NCBI GenBank assembly: GCA_017607445.1
Contig: JAEVHH010000002.1
Span: forward strand, 5,114,001-5,178,000
Source of the DNA: Histoplasma ohiense
Lineage: Eukaryota > Ascomycota > Eurotiomycetes > Onygenales > Ajellomycetaceae
Direction of reading: 5' to 3'
Length of the DNA: 64,000 nucleotides
Shown: positions 23,897 through 34,182 of the stretch, piece after piece
How the letters are laid out: the number at the start of each line of letters is the position of its first letter
How positions within the stretch are numbered: the stretch's first letter is position 1
The notes under the pieces: generated by a model
Seen by the model: only the letters and a program-made list of their open reading frames with translations
Told to the model about the DNA's origin: nothing
Databases searched by the model: none
Program-made: the position numbers and the translations under genes

Positions 23897-24980
23897 GTCT
23901 TTGTCTTGGGGGGATTTCGATATAATAGGTTTTTTTTCCCTTTCTTTCGGGGCAGGTTTTTTTTTTTTTTTTTTTTTTTTCCTGCTTTATTTTATATATC
24001 GGAGTTATATATTTTGCGTGGATGGGTTTCGGCGTGGCCGTGGTAAACGAGTGAAGAAGCCCTTGCACCGACGTCTTGTAAGATGGCTGCAGAGCTCATA
24101 AGGAGACCATGGAGTAGACTGTGATTCAAGATTGCAAAGCTCTGGCTGCTGATAGGGATGGGATTATTATTCCGCGCTGAATGTGCTCGTGCTCAATGGA
24201 ACTTGGCTTCTTCGACAGACAAGCCCACGGAGGAAGCATGGATGTTTGGGGCGTTGTGGTGCGTGGATGCTCCATTATATTCATGATGAATGATAATGGC
24301 CGACTCCGCTATGATGCAATGAAGCGCAGACTGAGTTCGTCTGAACAAGGTCTGGAGCCAGAATAAGCTCCGTTGTTCGTTGCCGTGTGGCCAACTAACC
24401 ACGATCCACGCTGGAATGCAGCAATCAAGGCCCACGGCACCAACGAGAGTTCACGTGGCTGGCGTCATCGACAGTCGACACTCGGGAGAGAGAAGAAACT
24501 AAAACCTTAACCTTTGTGGACAAGGTTTTAAATTTTTTTTCAATCCTTTTTATATGTATAGTTTTGCAAGGCAACCTCGCGAGGATTTTCTGGTTGGCCC
24601 TTCGCATTTCCAAGTTTGCGTACAGATTAGGGTGCGCTGTCGCCCGCTTCTCAATTCCACTCGCCCACCTCGGCAGCAGAGGGTTTGGCCAAGCTCAACA
24701 ACAACTTGACATCAGCGGAGGATAGTGTGCTCGTGGGAGACGCCGAGGGCAGAACCTTGGAAGCTCCTGTGCTGCATCTGCCGGGCACATATCGGTTGCA
24801 AGCAAGATCTCGAAGAAGATAGAGAAGGAGCTAAACTCTATCTGTGTCTTGTTGACGACCAGCATTTGCCATGGTTAGAAATTTTTTGGATTTTCCGTTT
24901 CCAGCCATGTTCAACGTTCAACGTTCAACTAGAACCCGGCATCGGCATCGGCAGCAGCAATCGTTGTTCAGATACCACCT

Positions 24981-25052
24981 CTACTCCGTAGGTAGCTCCT
25001 GGTGGCGACTTTGCTTTGGTGACTTCAGAAAGTTTGATAAACTACGGAGTAG
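24981..25052. repeat. Short element bounded by inverted CTACTCCGTA
   Basis: CTACTCCGTA at 24981-24990 and its exact reverse complement at 25043-25052 enclose 52 bases, a 72-bp element with 10-bp terminal inverted repeats. The core nonamer recurs in other spacers of the window. Confidence 0.6.
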
Positions 25053-25813
25053 TTAGAGTTCTTTTGCTCCATTAGTCATGATGGGCATGCTTGGCGCTGA
25101 CTCACCACTCCCCCGCGAGTGCACGGGCCAGGTCGGACCCGGCCAGACAAGCTTTGGTGAGCCGCTAGTGACTTGGCGCGCCGGCCTTGGCACACTCTTT
25201 CTGCAACAAGCCTCGGTTCGGGCTCGACTCGAGTTTCCTTGGCGGGTTTCTGAGTCAGCTGGTTGGACTTCTGGTTGATCAAGACGAAATTACTATATTG
25301 AGAGTATAGAAGGCAGTTGATGAGTTCCAGAAAAGCATCACGCAGCCGGGCATCGGCAGCGTTGGAGAACCCGCGGTCCTCTGGATACCGGAGACGCCAC
25401 GGGAAACCGTTGGTTCGAGGAGGGATATCTGCGATCTTCCTTTCCGCTTTCTCGAACGACAATGAATCGAGGGTTCATCATGTTGTCTCCTTGGGATAGT
25501 ACTAGTAGGCATGGCGAGAAGGGAAACTGGCCCGACGAGGTCATATTTACCCGGGGAGGCATTCTGCGGGCATTTTTCATAATACTAGTATAGAACCAAC
25601 TTGGAGAGATGGCACTTTTTGAGTAGAATACTCGTACACGTCGATCTCAAACCTGGGTTGGCGGTGAGTTAGTCAGTCACTCGGAGTCAACTAACCACTG
25701 CGTACTTACTTAAAAACAGGAACAGGACCGAAATGGCCGAAAAGAAGAGAAAAGCTGACGACTACCCGGCAGCCACGACAGCAACGAACATGGAATCATT
25801 GCACTCTAGAGCC

Positions 25814-25859
25814 CTGTCTGGGCCTGTCTGTCTGGGCCTGTCTGTCTGTCTGTCTGTCT
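25814..25859. repeat. CTGTCTGGG / TGTC tandem repeat
   Basis: Alternating CTGTCTGGGC and TGTC units form a short tandem repeat in the spacer upstream of the Imp3 gene. Confidence 0.8.
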
Positions 25860-26370
25860 TCTTTCTATTCTCATTGCTGTTTTACGGATTATCTGTTTCA
25901 GATTTGGAAGCCGTGCTTCCTTTTTCATATTTAGGCCATCTAAACATACTATTTATCTGACTGTCAAAGAAAGCTCCCTGGGTCACTCAGCCTCAAACAT
26001 ATTTCACACATTTTACTGACAGTGTTTTTTAATATTTCCAACTTTGAATTACAATTGTAATAGCTGGATGCCGTATCATAGTTACTAATCTGAGATATTT
26101 ATTAATCATCACTTTTTGCTTTTTATTTGTATTTAGCCTTGGTTTTTTATAGCCGTACATTACTCGAAGCGGTTGGTCAACATGTTTGTGCTATGTTTAA
26201 CTGGTTGCAAACAGTGCAAACCGTACAAACCATGCAAAGCCATCTAATCTGCACTTTTTTGAAAGCAACAAAGCCGTAGATGATAATCCTCGACAGAATA
26301 GAGTACAATATTTCTCCAAGGAGCAATCTCATCCTCCCGGTAATATATCTCGCTCGGGCAATCCGTCAAT

Positions 26371-27318
26371 ATGGTTCGCAAACTCAAGCATCATGAACAG
26401 AAGTATGTAGCGGCAATGAATATTCCATTTTATTCCATTTTTACAACAGAATTCCCCCCGGACAGAATCCCAGAATATACCCCATTCAAGAGACCAAAGG
26501 AAGCAGAACAAGAAATAATAAAAGAAAAAAATCTTTTCTAACCCTCAAAAAAATCCCTCCCTACCAGACTCCTCCGCAAAGTCGATCTGCACACCTACAA
26601 ATCCGACGCCGGACACCGCGAAGCCGCCATCCGCCGACGCTACCACCTCCAGCATCCGCTTGACTACAAAAAATACAACGTCCTCTGCGGCTCCCTGCGG
26701 CAGCTCGCACATAAGCTCTCTGCGCTGGACCCGGAGGACCCATTTCGCACGGACATCGAAAGCCAGGTGCTGGAGAAGTTGTGGGCGATGGGCATCCTGA
26801 AGCAGAGCCGCGAGCAAGGGGCGGGGCTAAGTAAGGTTGAGCGGGAGGTCACGGTTAGTGCGTTTGCGAGGAGGAGGTTGGGCGTTGTCATGGCGCGGAT
26901 GGGGATGGTGGAGAATGTTCCTACGGTGCGTGTCTTCCTTCCTTTTCTTTTCTTTTTTTTTTTTTTTCTTTTAGAGGGAGGGGAGTTTTATCTACTTGGG
27001 GTCGCCTTTCCGGGCAGGCAGGAGAAAGGTTTCTATCGGATAGAGGGGATTTTATTAAATAAATAAATAATAATTTTGAAAAAAGGGAGAGGGGGAGAGA
27101 GAGAGAGATCGGAAAATCGAGCTGACTTGCCTAACCTTTTCCAGGCCGTAAGATTTATCGAACAGGGCCATGTCCGTGTCGGCACGGAGGTCGTCACTGA
27201 CCCTGCCTTCCTTGTGAACAGGAACCTCGAAGACTTCGTCACCTGGGTCGATTCAAGCAAGATCAAGCGGAACATCTTGCGGTACCGTGAGAAACTGGAT
27301 GATTTCGACCTTCTATAG
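26371..27318 (+). CDS. IMP3: U3 small nucleolar ribonucleoprotein Imp3
   Basis: Three exons, 26371-26402, 26568-26925 and 27145-27318, give 187 residues, close to the 183 of the yeast protein. The first exon codes only MVRKLKHHEQ plus part of a Lys codon, a layout typical for this gene in ascomycetes. The sequence then reads KLLRKVDLHTYKSD and RRRYHLQHPLDYKKYN. The C-terminal S4-type RNA-binding domain includes AVRFIEQGHVRVGTEVVTDP and the tail LVNRNLEDFVTWVDSSKIKR. Imp3 pairs U3 snoRNA with pre-18S rRNA in the small-subunit processome in the nucleolus. All splice sites are canonical, with a TTCTAAC branch point in intron 1 and CCTAACC in intron 2. The gene is intact. Confidence 0.96.
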
Positions 27319-29326
27319 CAGTATTGGAATTTGCGCTGGTGTAACGGGTTTCAGTTTTACCATCTATTGTTGCACGTTTTCTTGCAGTGTCGGGAATTTG
27401 GATAAATAAAAACCTTTTTTTTTCTTTTCATTATTTAAATTATTAACCCAAACTGGTTTTCTTTGGCTTCGAGAAGCTGGCGGGGTTTTGCGCCTCTCTT
27501 TTTTCGTTTTTCAGTTGGTTGGGAGCTTTCATATACCCCTCACTGGTTTGATGCATTGTTTGTGAGTCAATGTTCATGTACATACATTTACAGTACCAAT
27601 ATTTCGTAACAATGTCTTTTGTTCATGCTGTGCTATTCACATATGGAAAAAAAGTAGTGTCGTTCTGGAAGGAAAAATTCAAACGGTTGACAATCCAGAT
27701 ATTCAGGCGACAAACGAAGTAAGGTGATTTAGATAAGGCTGCCCATACGCCTACTACTCCACTCCAGTTGAATGGTAGATAGAGGCGTTCCTTCTCTCTC
27801 CTCTATATAGCTTGTTGTCCTAACTAAGCATCACAAGTATGAAGGTTAGAAAGTGGTCTGAACTCTTTGCTCCAGCTAGCAGTTCCACGACACCACTAGT
27901 ACCTTCAGTCGATTTTCCCACTAGCGTTAGTTAAGAAGATGTCCACTAAATTTAGCGCGCTCCCGCCGCCAGATCAACCAGGGTAGAAAAAACACCTCGG
28001 CAGCTCGAATTTGACAATGGCAAGCACGCGGTTACCCAGTAGCATGTTCATCCACGACTTCTAGGCAACACGCATTGTGCGCTTCTCTCCCACACATTCG
28101 TGTGTAAAGGGGCTGGGTGAAAGCTTGACGGCCATATGAAGCAGACATCATGAAGCTAGCCCACAAAAAAGCTATCAGTCAATCCTGGGTCTTCAAAAGG
28201 CCAGAGTTCATCAAGCTTTCAATATCAAGACACAAGACCCAAGACACCATTTTTTGGGTGCCAATGGTATTTTGACATGGATTTCATTGAAGACAACACT
28301 CTCCAGGACTTCGAGCTAATTCACTCATGTGAAAGACACGCTACTTGGGTAATGCGTCTTCCCAATTGAGCATCCGCAGTTCGAGCAGTAGTTCCGTGAG
28401 ACGGGGGGTGGCCCCTGTTGATGTCGTAGTTATTAATCATCGCCTTCGGCTTTGCGAAGCCGGACTTTCAGATCATCGATCTCCACTTGCGAACCACGAA
28501 CGTCCTGGAGAAGAGGATTAATGCTGATTTGCGGTGATGAGCCGGGCTGGCTAATGGAAACAAAGAAACTATTGAATCGGCGTTCGTGTCCTCACCCGCA
28601 CATTGGTGTTCCTTGGTCATTCCGGAATCGATTGCGACTCGACTTCTTCCACCGCCCACCATCAGCAAAAGCAAGATGGGGGAGTCGGTTGACAGAACAG
28701 GCCAAAGGCGGATAAAACAAATAAAATTATCCTCTTCAAGTCTGAGAACGTCGCCTGCACGGTATATGTACTGTACATGTACCAGCAAAATTTGGGGAAA
28801 CGTAAACAAGACCCCCTGTCTGGTTGTAACTTGTAACGGAATTGGCGGTTGCCTTCCTCTCACAGCCATCTCCTTAGCTGACCCAGCAAGGCTGGGGAGA
28901 ATATCAAATGGCTGCCTTCTAGTCATATATATATCCTTGCTGGGGATGTATATAAAGCCCTCGGTGCTAAGGTGAGAGCTGGGAATGTTTTCCGTGTAGT
29001 GCAGGTTGCTGGGACGATACGTACATTTTCCTTGCAGTCTGCAGGCGAATGTCACAACTGTGGCCTTGGGGGTGATGTTAACATCTCCACCATCCTGTGG
29101 ATATGAACAATGAAAAGAAGGATCAAAGAAAACAAATGCAACAAGCGCTCGCAAAGCTCGTGTAGGCCGTTTGATAGGAACGACTGCTTCAATTGCCCAA
29201 GAGATAGTCCAGTACGAGCAAGGACTCGAAAGCACCGCGCAGAGAGTTGCCATTATTTAGACATCCATTCAGCTCCTCTCGCCATCGTAAACGCCTCGAA
29301 ATACGCCAGCTTGCTTGGGAGCAGAA
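27319..29326. other. Spacer with a recurrent TGTACTGTACA motif
   Basis: No supported gene. A long minus-strand frame at 29253-28468 lacks recognisable motifs and has no consistent downstream splice. A terminal minus-strand stretch near 28506-28440 (QVEIDDLKVRLRKAE) resembles a coiled-coil tail but cannot be joined in phase. TGTACTGTACA occurs at 28767-28777. Confidence 0.5.
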
Positions 29327-30983
29327 TTAATTGCGCTTACGCCTTGTGAAGAGATAGCAAGCTGCAGCAAGCGTACTCCCGATAAATACCCAGCGTGAAC
29401 GGCTCATTGTTTGCCCCTGAAGGGAGGTCGCTAGAACGAGGTTTTCGATGCTGGTTCTCAGACGGTTCAATGATGAGCGAGCGTAAGAATCAACGTTGGT
29501 AATCACAGGAGGCTCAGCTAGAGGGGGGTTCGTTTGCTTGGTGGTTTTTTGTTCTCTTTGGATTCCGAGCTTATCACATTCTTTTTCGAAAAGATCAAGT
29601 TCTTGAAGTTTCCGCTGTACGGCTTCTCGCTCCTTTTCATTTTTCTCCAGGCTGTAGAACTCTTCCAATCTTTTCTTGTCATTATTCCTTTCTTTCCCAT
29701 AATAGTTGTATTCGATCACGGACCAGTATATATTGCCAAAATAAAGTGGCTGCAACAATCCGAGCGCAATGAAAACGGCAGGAGATTTAAGTGATTTAGC
29801 CCATATCTTTTCAAGTGGAAGGTTATCAAAAGTTCGGCATCCAGGATGATATATTTTATTTCCCGCCGTCGTGTTTCCATGCGGAAGTTGAAGAGCTCGC
29901 TTTCATATATGAGTCGCCCAGGCATCTTTGCAGTTCCAACCAGTTCAAGTCCATCGAGCCAAGATGGAGGCACAAACATTTGAACGGGGATGGTGTGACT
30001 CCACTCCCAATCCAAAACAGACAGGATATTCAGGTCATCATCAACAAGGATATTAGCAGACCGCAGATTCACCATGATTCAGTATAAATGGCCCATGATT
30101 ATGCTCAGGCTGCACCCACTCCATCAGAAACCGGCGGGACATGTGCAAGCTGTAGAGATAGCCTCGAGCATCCGCCTCGTCCATAATGCTGTCCCTGCCC
30201 TGGTGGAAGTCATTGAGTAAAGCGTGGTGAATGGTGTAAACATAGTCGATGGTTGACTGGAACGTTTGATTAGGCCCTACAAAGGGAGGGTCAATTCCGG
30301 CAAGCGCCTGGTCATTCATCAATACTGAAAGTGGTCGATTATGAGCAAAAACCCAATTTTCATCCTTTGAATCCAGAGTAAGAGCACCGATTCGGTCAAA
30401 CTTATGCTGGAACAGCTGGATAAAAATGTCACCCAACTTCGAAAAAAGCTCACATCTCTGTGGTCGCGGAAGCTCGCGGAACTTCACAGTAAATAGAGAT
30501 TTGCCCTCAATAAACTCAAGCAACAGAAATGGGAGACCAAGCTGATTGTTTGAATTTGCTGAATATCCGTGCAGCTTCGGGATAGGTATTGTCGTCTTCT
30601 CGGCAATGAACCTAAAAGGAGTTTTAACTCATGTTAACGAACAGACACGTAGTTAAAAGATACACAACACATCAATACACAGAAAACCCACTAACTTCAT
30701 TGTTGCAATTTCGCCTCGAATCTTTTCCTCTGCGAAAGCCAAGCGCGGCAGGACAGGAACACGCACCATCCATCGCTCGGGTTTGCCGTCGTCAACTGTA
30801 TCCTGGGCAAACTCAACAGGAAAACAAACATTGAAGCCGCCTTTCTTCACATCGCTGAAGATACGGCATTGCTTCTTCGCCGGATGGAAGGAGGATGCCA
30901 GGTCACAAATGGCAGGACTGGTCAATGGACGAGATAAAGCTTTCTGCTTCCTTCTTCACTCTGTGCTCCGTAATAAGGTCCAT
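29327..30983 (-). pseudogene. Frameshifted aminoglycoside phosphotransferase (APH/choline-kinase-like) family gene
   Basis: Pieces of one protein-kinase-like phosphotransferase lie in order on the minus strand. A start at 30983 (MDLITEHRVKKEAESF) is followed near 30913 by a frame change into ICDLASSFHPAKKQCRIF and an N-lobe (WMVRVPVLPRLAFAEEKI). An intron of roughly 30690-30610 leads to the middle domain (LLEFIEGKSLF, FDRIGALTLDSKDENWVF). At about 30068 the frame breaks exactly in the catalytic loop: FILNHG is in one frame and LRSANILVDDDLNILSVLDW in the next, consistent with one inserted base in the HGDL motif. Another break near 29830 separates ELFNFRMETRRRE from NLPLEKIWAKSLKSP. The C-terminus is a charged coiled coil and a hydrophobic tail. 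Three frame changes without splice sites indicate a pseudogene; sequencing error is the alternative. Confidence 0.78.
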
Positions 30984-32658
30984 CCTCTGGGAACAACAAT
31001 CGAGTGACGAGCACGCTTGAAAAGAACGAAGTACACAACTAGTTATAAAGAATAGAAGATGGACTTTCCTTCTCCTGTACGTCGATCGCGGAATATTAGC
31101 AACGCGCCAACTCTCATCAGGAGTTCGAGGAGCCCTCTGGGGCTTCTCTCGATTTGTACTCCGCTCTCTTTGCAGACAAACCAATTTGTTCGAGAGAAGT
31201 CGAGAACGCTCTGTTCTCTTGTGGGTACCACGAAGGTTGTCAAGATCCACTCCACCCCTATTGATTCCTGCTGGGGTCGGGTTATGGCTGAGCCCGAGCC
31301 CGCTTGGAAATCTCAATACCGGAGCTCAATAAATTCCGGCCTTTATTTTTGAGATCAAGCCCCTGGACTAGCGCCAAAGCCCCTTTAACGAGAGCTCTTA
31401 TCGTCAACACTTCAACAGTTCTATGTATACAGCTCTGGGTTGTGGCCATTGCTGCGCTTCAGTCAACACTGTCCAAGACAATTAAAGCATTGCTATCTAT
31501 TCCGCATTGCTGTACGTCATTCGCGCTGGAACAAACAAATCCAGTATGTCACAGCCAGCAGCCATACTCATTCATTATGATAGTATCACATCACTGTCCG
31601 GCTAATCCGTCTTGTGGATTTACAAATATTTTACTGTGGAGATATGCGCCCATAGCGAATACTTTGTGGAACAAAATTGCGATCTTGTTTTCCTCACACA
31701 AAACCTATCTGCCGACAGAGTGTTGATGAATACTATGCCAGAGCCAGCTGGCCCATCACCCTCACCACCTTCAACAATCTCTAGCCACTAAGAGGTCCTC
31801 GTCGCACTCGCTCCTGACCCTTTACCATTGGTTGGAATATAGAGGTCATTGTCCACGCAGCTCGGGACAGAGAACTATTTCTTCGGTCACTCAACGATAG
31901 GAGAACTCTAGGCAGGGAGGGGAATGGAGGTGATGTGAGTTTTGAATGGAGGTGTAGAAATATCCATTTTGAGCAGCACTTTCTTTCCATAACCTGCATC
32001 ATCAAACTTCAACTTTTACAATTGGACCTATCGAAGCAGTATTTTAATCTCCCGAAATACCCTTGTGCCCTCGTTGCTGGGGGCCACATAGATAAGCTAT
32101 GTACTGTACATCTTTGCTTCAGCACGTCCAGTAGTGTGATGAATGGCAATCAGATGTTACTTTTTCACGCGCGAGCCCAGAAGCGTTTGCACAACAGGAG
32201 TGTTCACAATTGGCTACTGAGTATGTAAGTATATAAGTATTTGCATTTTCGTACAGTACCTCATGGATTAAGTATGGACTCCATCCGAAGAGCTTCATTA
32301 GTGCTGTACCTTACTGTTCCCTGTGAGAGTTGGTATTGAGAACACAACTGCGTATGTAGTATATACTGCGAAAGATTGTTATGAGAGGCTGGGATGTGGA
32401 TTTCGAAATAAGAAATCATTCCATGGTGCAGTTAACTACATAGTTGGATAGCTGAGACTTCATGGTCGTACCATGCTCTAGCAGATCATATGAAAAACCA
32501 TCAACAGTCAGATGTGACATGACTAAACGCCAGCATTGCAATCTATATAACATAGCAGACTGGGTATTTCTGAGGAAAATTAAAAGAGGACGAAAAAAAA
32601 AAAAAAGAAAAAAACAAAACAAAAGAATATCCAAACATATAAAGTTCTCTATGATTCA
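30984..32658. other. Spacer, no supported gene
   Basis: Short overlapping frames only. It contains TGTACTGTACA at 32100-32110 and GTACAGTAC at 32251-32259, members of the recurrent spacer motif, and an A-rich tract near 32594-32625. Confidence 0.55.
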
Positions 32659-34182
32659 TCAGGCCGCTTTCCGTACGATGCTCAAACAACGCCATTTCCC
32701 ATGAATAATGTTCCCTCTCTCCCTCACGTCCTTACCACCACCGCCACCACCACGAACGCTCTCAGGAGGAGATATGCTACTCTCAATCCACTTCCATTTC
32801 ACTTTAAAACTAGACCTTCGATACCGACCTTTCTCATCATCGCCGTTACCACCAGGGCCTCCATTAATACGACCGTCGTTTGTCTCATCGCCGCCACCGC
32901 CACCGTTATCGTCATTATTATTACTATCCCGGGAAGGGACATCCATTCGAAACCGCCGGACGCTACCCTCATACATGCCCTTGCCCCCTTTCCCTTCTTC
33001 GAAGAAGGTCATCATCCTGTTTCCGCCCGGCTGGCACCAGCTGGGAGCGATTTTCCGCCACATGCCCCTCACGCCGCGGGTCGAGCGGTCGATTTCTGCG
33101 TATTCGCGTCTGCGGGTTGATGGGGATGTCCAGTCTATGACGGTCGCGGGGATGGGCCTGTACACCCTGGACTCGCCCTGCTGCAGGTCGTCATCACTGG
33201 CAGTGGAGGAGTTACGGCGGATTACCACTGGGTCCCAAAGCCGATGTCGTTGGGTTTCAGGGGTATTATGTCCGTCTGAGATGGAAGGCGGGTTGGGTGA
33301 GGATAGCGCGGTTGTTGAAGTTAGAAGAGGAGCTAGAGATGGAGATGCGGTGAAACTTGGTTTGTTGCTTTCGAGAGACACGATTCTATTGGCGAACGTG
33401 CTGGTTCTGGTGGGAGGGGTATATGATCTCTCAAGTGTGCTTGGCATTTGCGGTGCTTGTTGCGAATCGTGGCACCCTCCGCCGGTTTCTTGGTCTGGCC
33501 TGCTCGTACCAGTTTCAAAAATGCGACAACTATTCCTGTGGAGGGATACAAGATACTCTTTTTGGTGGAAGAGAGCAGAATCCCCCTTTCGTAACGTTGG
33601 AGAGTGAATTTGGGCATAAGTTCCAGCCTTATGGATGTGGTGCTTTGGAGACTTGCGACGGCTCCTGGAGGATGACCTTGACGTTATGTCCTGCGATGAT
33701 GAGTAGCGTCTACTTGTGGAGCAAGAAGATGTTCTCGATTTACTGGCACTCTCTTTCGATTCTCTGTGGATACGCTTTCTGGAAAGGTAGGACGTATTCG
33801 ATCCAGCTGACGAGTCTGTGGACGACTTGATCAAACACTGCGACTCGCCAAGGCCCGTTTCATCGCTCGTTGCGGAAAATGTGGTTCCTGGCGTCAAAGC
33901 ACCTAGTTCTGATATTGCTGGAGAACGACTCTGGTGCATGGTTACGTCGGTAGCCTCGAGGGGTGGGTAGTAGCCTTTGTCATCGGAACTAATCCTAAAA
34001 GTTGCCTGTGTTGCGTCTGGATCGCCAGTATATTGCGGGGGCACGAAGACATCGACAAAGGGATGGAGCTTGCCATCGTGTTGTGGACAGGAAGGGATAT
34101 ATAAAAAGGGAGAGGTGATGCTGTCCTCGCGCATACTATGGATGGGAGAATCGTCACTGGGCTCGCATGTGAAGGTACCCAT
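32659..34182 (-). CDS. Hypothetical Ser/Thr-rich fungal protein, 507 aa
   Basis: One long uninterrupted exon from ATG 34182. Residues 1-320 are rich in Ser, Thr and Pro and look disordered (for example RTSSCSTSRRYSSSQDITSR). A better-ordered C-terminal block, about residues 350-430, reads RREYAEIDRSTRGVRGMWRK, then APSWCQ, then FFEEGKGGKGMYEGSVRRFR. This block is the part I would expect to be conserved among filamentous ascomycetes. The end carries Asn/Asp/Gly-rich repeats and a Gly run (GGGGGG). No enzymatic motif, signal peptide or membrane segment is visible, so the function is unknown; a nuclear or signalling-regulated protein would be a guess. Confidence 0.8.
   Translation of the reverse strand: MGTFTCEPSDDSPIHSMREDSITSPFLYIPSCPQHDGKLHPFVDVFVPPQYTGDPDATQATFRISSDDKGYYPPLEATDVTMHQSRSPAISELGALTPGTTFSATSDETGLGESQCLIKSSTDSSAGSNTSYLSRKRIHRESKESASKSRTSSCSTSRRYSSSQDITSRSSSRSRRKSPKHHIHKAGTYAQIHSPTLRKGDSALFHQKEYLVSLHRNSCRIFETGTSRPDQETGGGCHDSQQAPQMPSTLERSYTPPTRTSTFANRIVSLESNKPSFTASPSLAPLLTSTTALSSPNPPSISDGHNTPETQRHRLWDPVVIRRNSSTASDDDLQQGESRVYRPIPATVIDWTSPSTRRREYAEIDRSTRGVRGMWRKIAPSWCQPGGNRMMTFFEEGKGGKGMYEGSVRRFRMDVPSRDSNNNDDNGGGGGDETNDGRINGGPGGNGDDEKGRYRRSSFKVKWKWIESSISPPESVRGGGGGGKDVRERGNIIHGKWRCLSIVRKAA

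Larger units (their letters stand above)
23897..26370. other. Spacer, no supported gene
   Basis: It contains a T22-type run near 23957-23978, an inverted pair of the TACTCCGTA motif (24981-25052), and a TGTC tandem tract (25814-25859). A minus-strand stretch at 25462-25285 (KAERKIADIPPRTNGFPWRL, then FSNAADARLRDAFLELINCL) looks protein-like but has a stop directly upstream and no start; it may be a relic. 25980-26300 is AT-rich. Confidence 0.5.

Noticed and set aside
25285..25462. Protein-like minus-strand stretch (DIPPRTNGFPWRLRYPEDRG)
   Set aside because: A TGA lies directly upstream and no ATG or clear acceptor is available. It could be a relic exon, but there is no partner exon.
28468..29253. 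Long minus-strand frame (261 codons) with a coiled-coil-like tail near 28506-28440
   Set aside because: No domain or conserved motif is visible. The tail exon (QVEIDDLKVRLRKAE) needs phase 0, but the donor GCG-G|GTGAG leaves one base in this frame, so the two cannot be joined without another break.
32708..33607. Plus-strand 299-codon frame
   Set aside because: It is the antisense of the 507-residue minus-strand gene; its Pro-rich composition mirrors the Gly-rich end of that gene.
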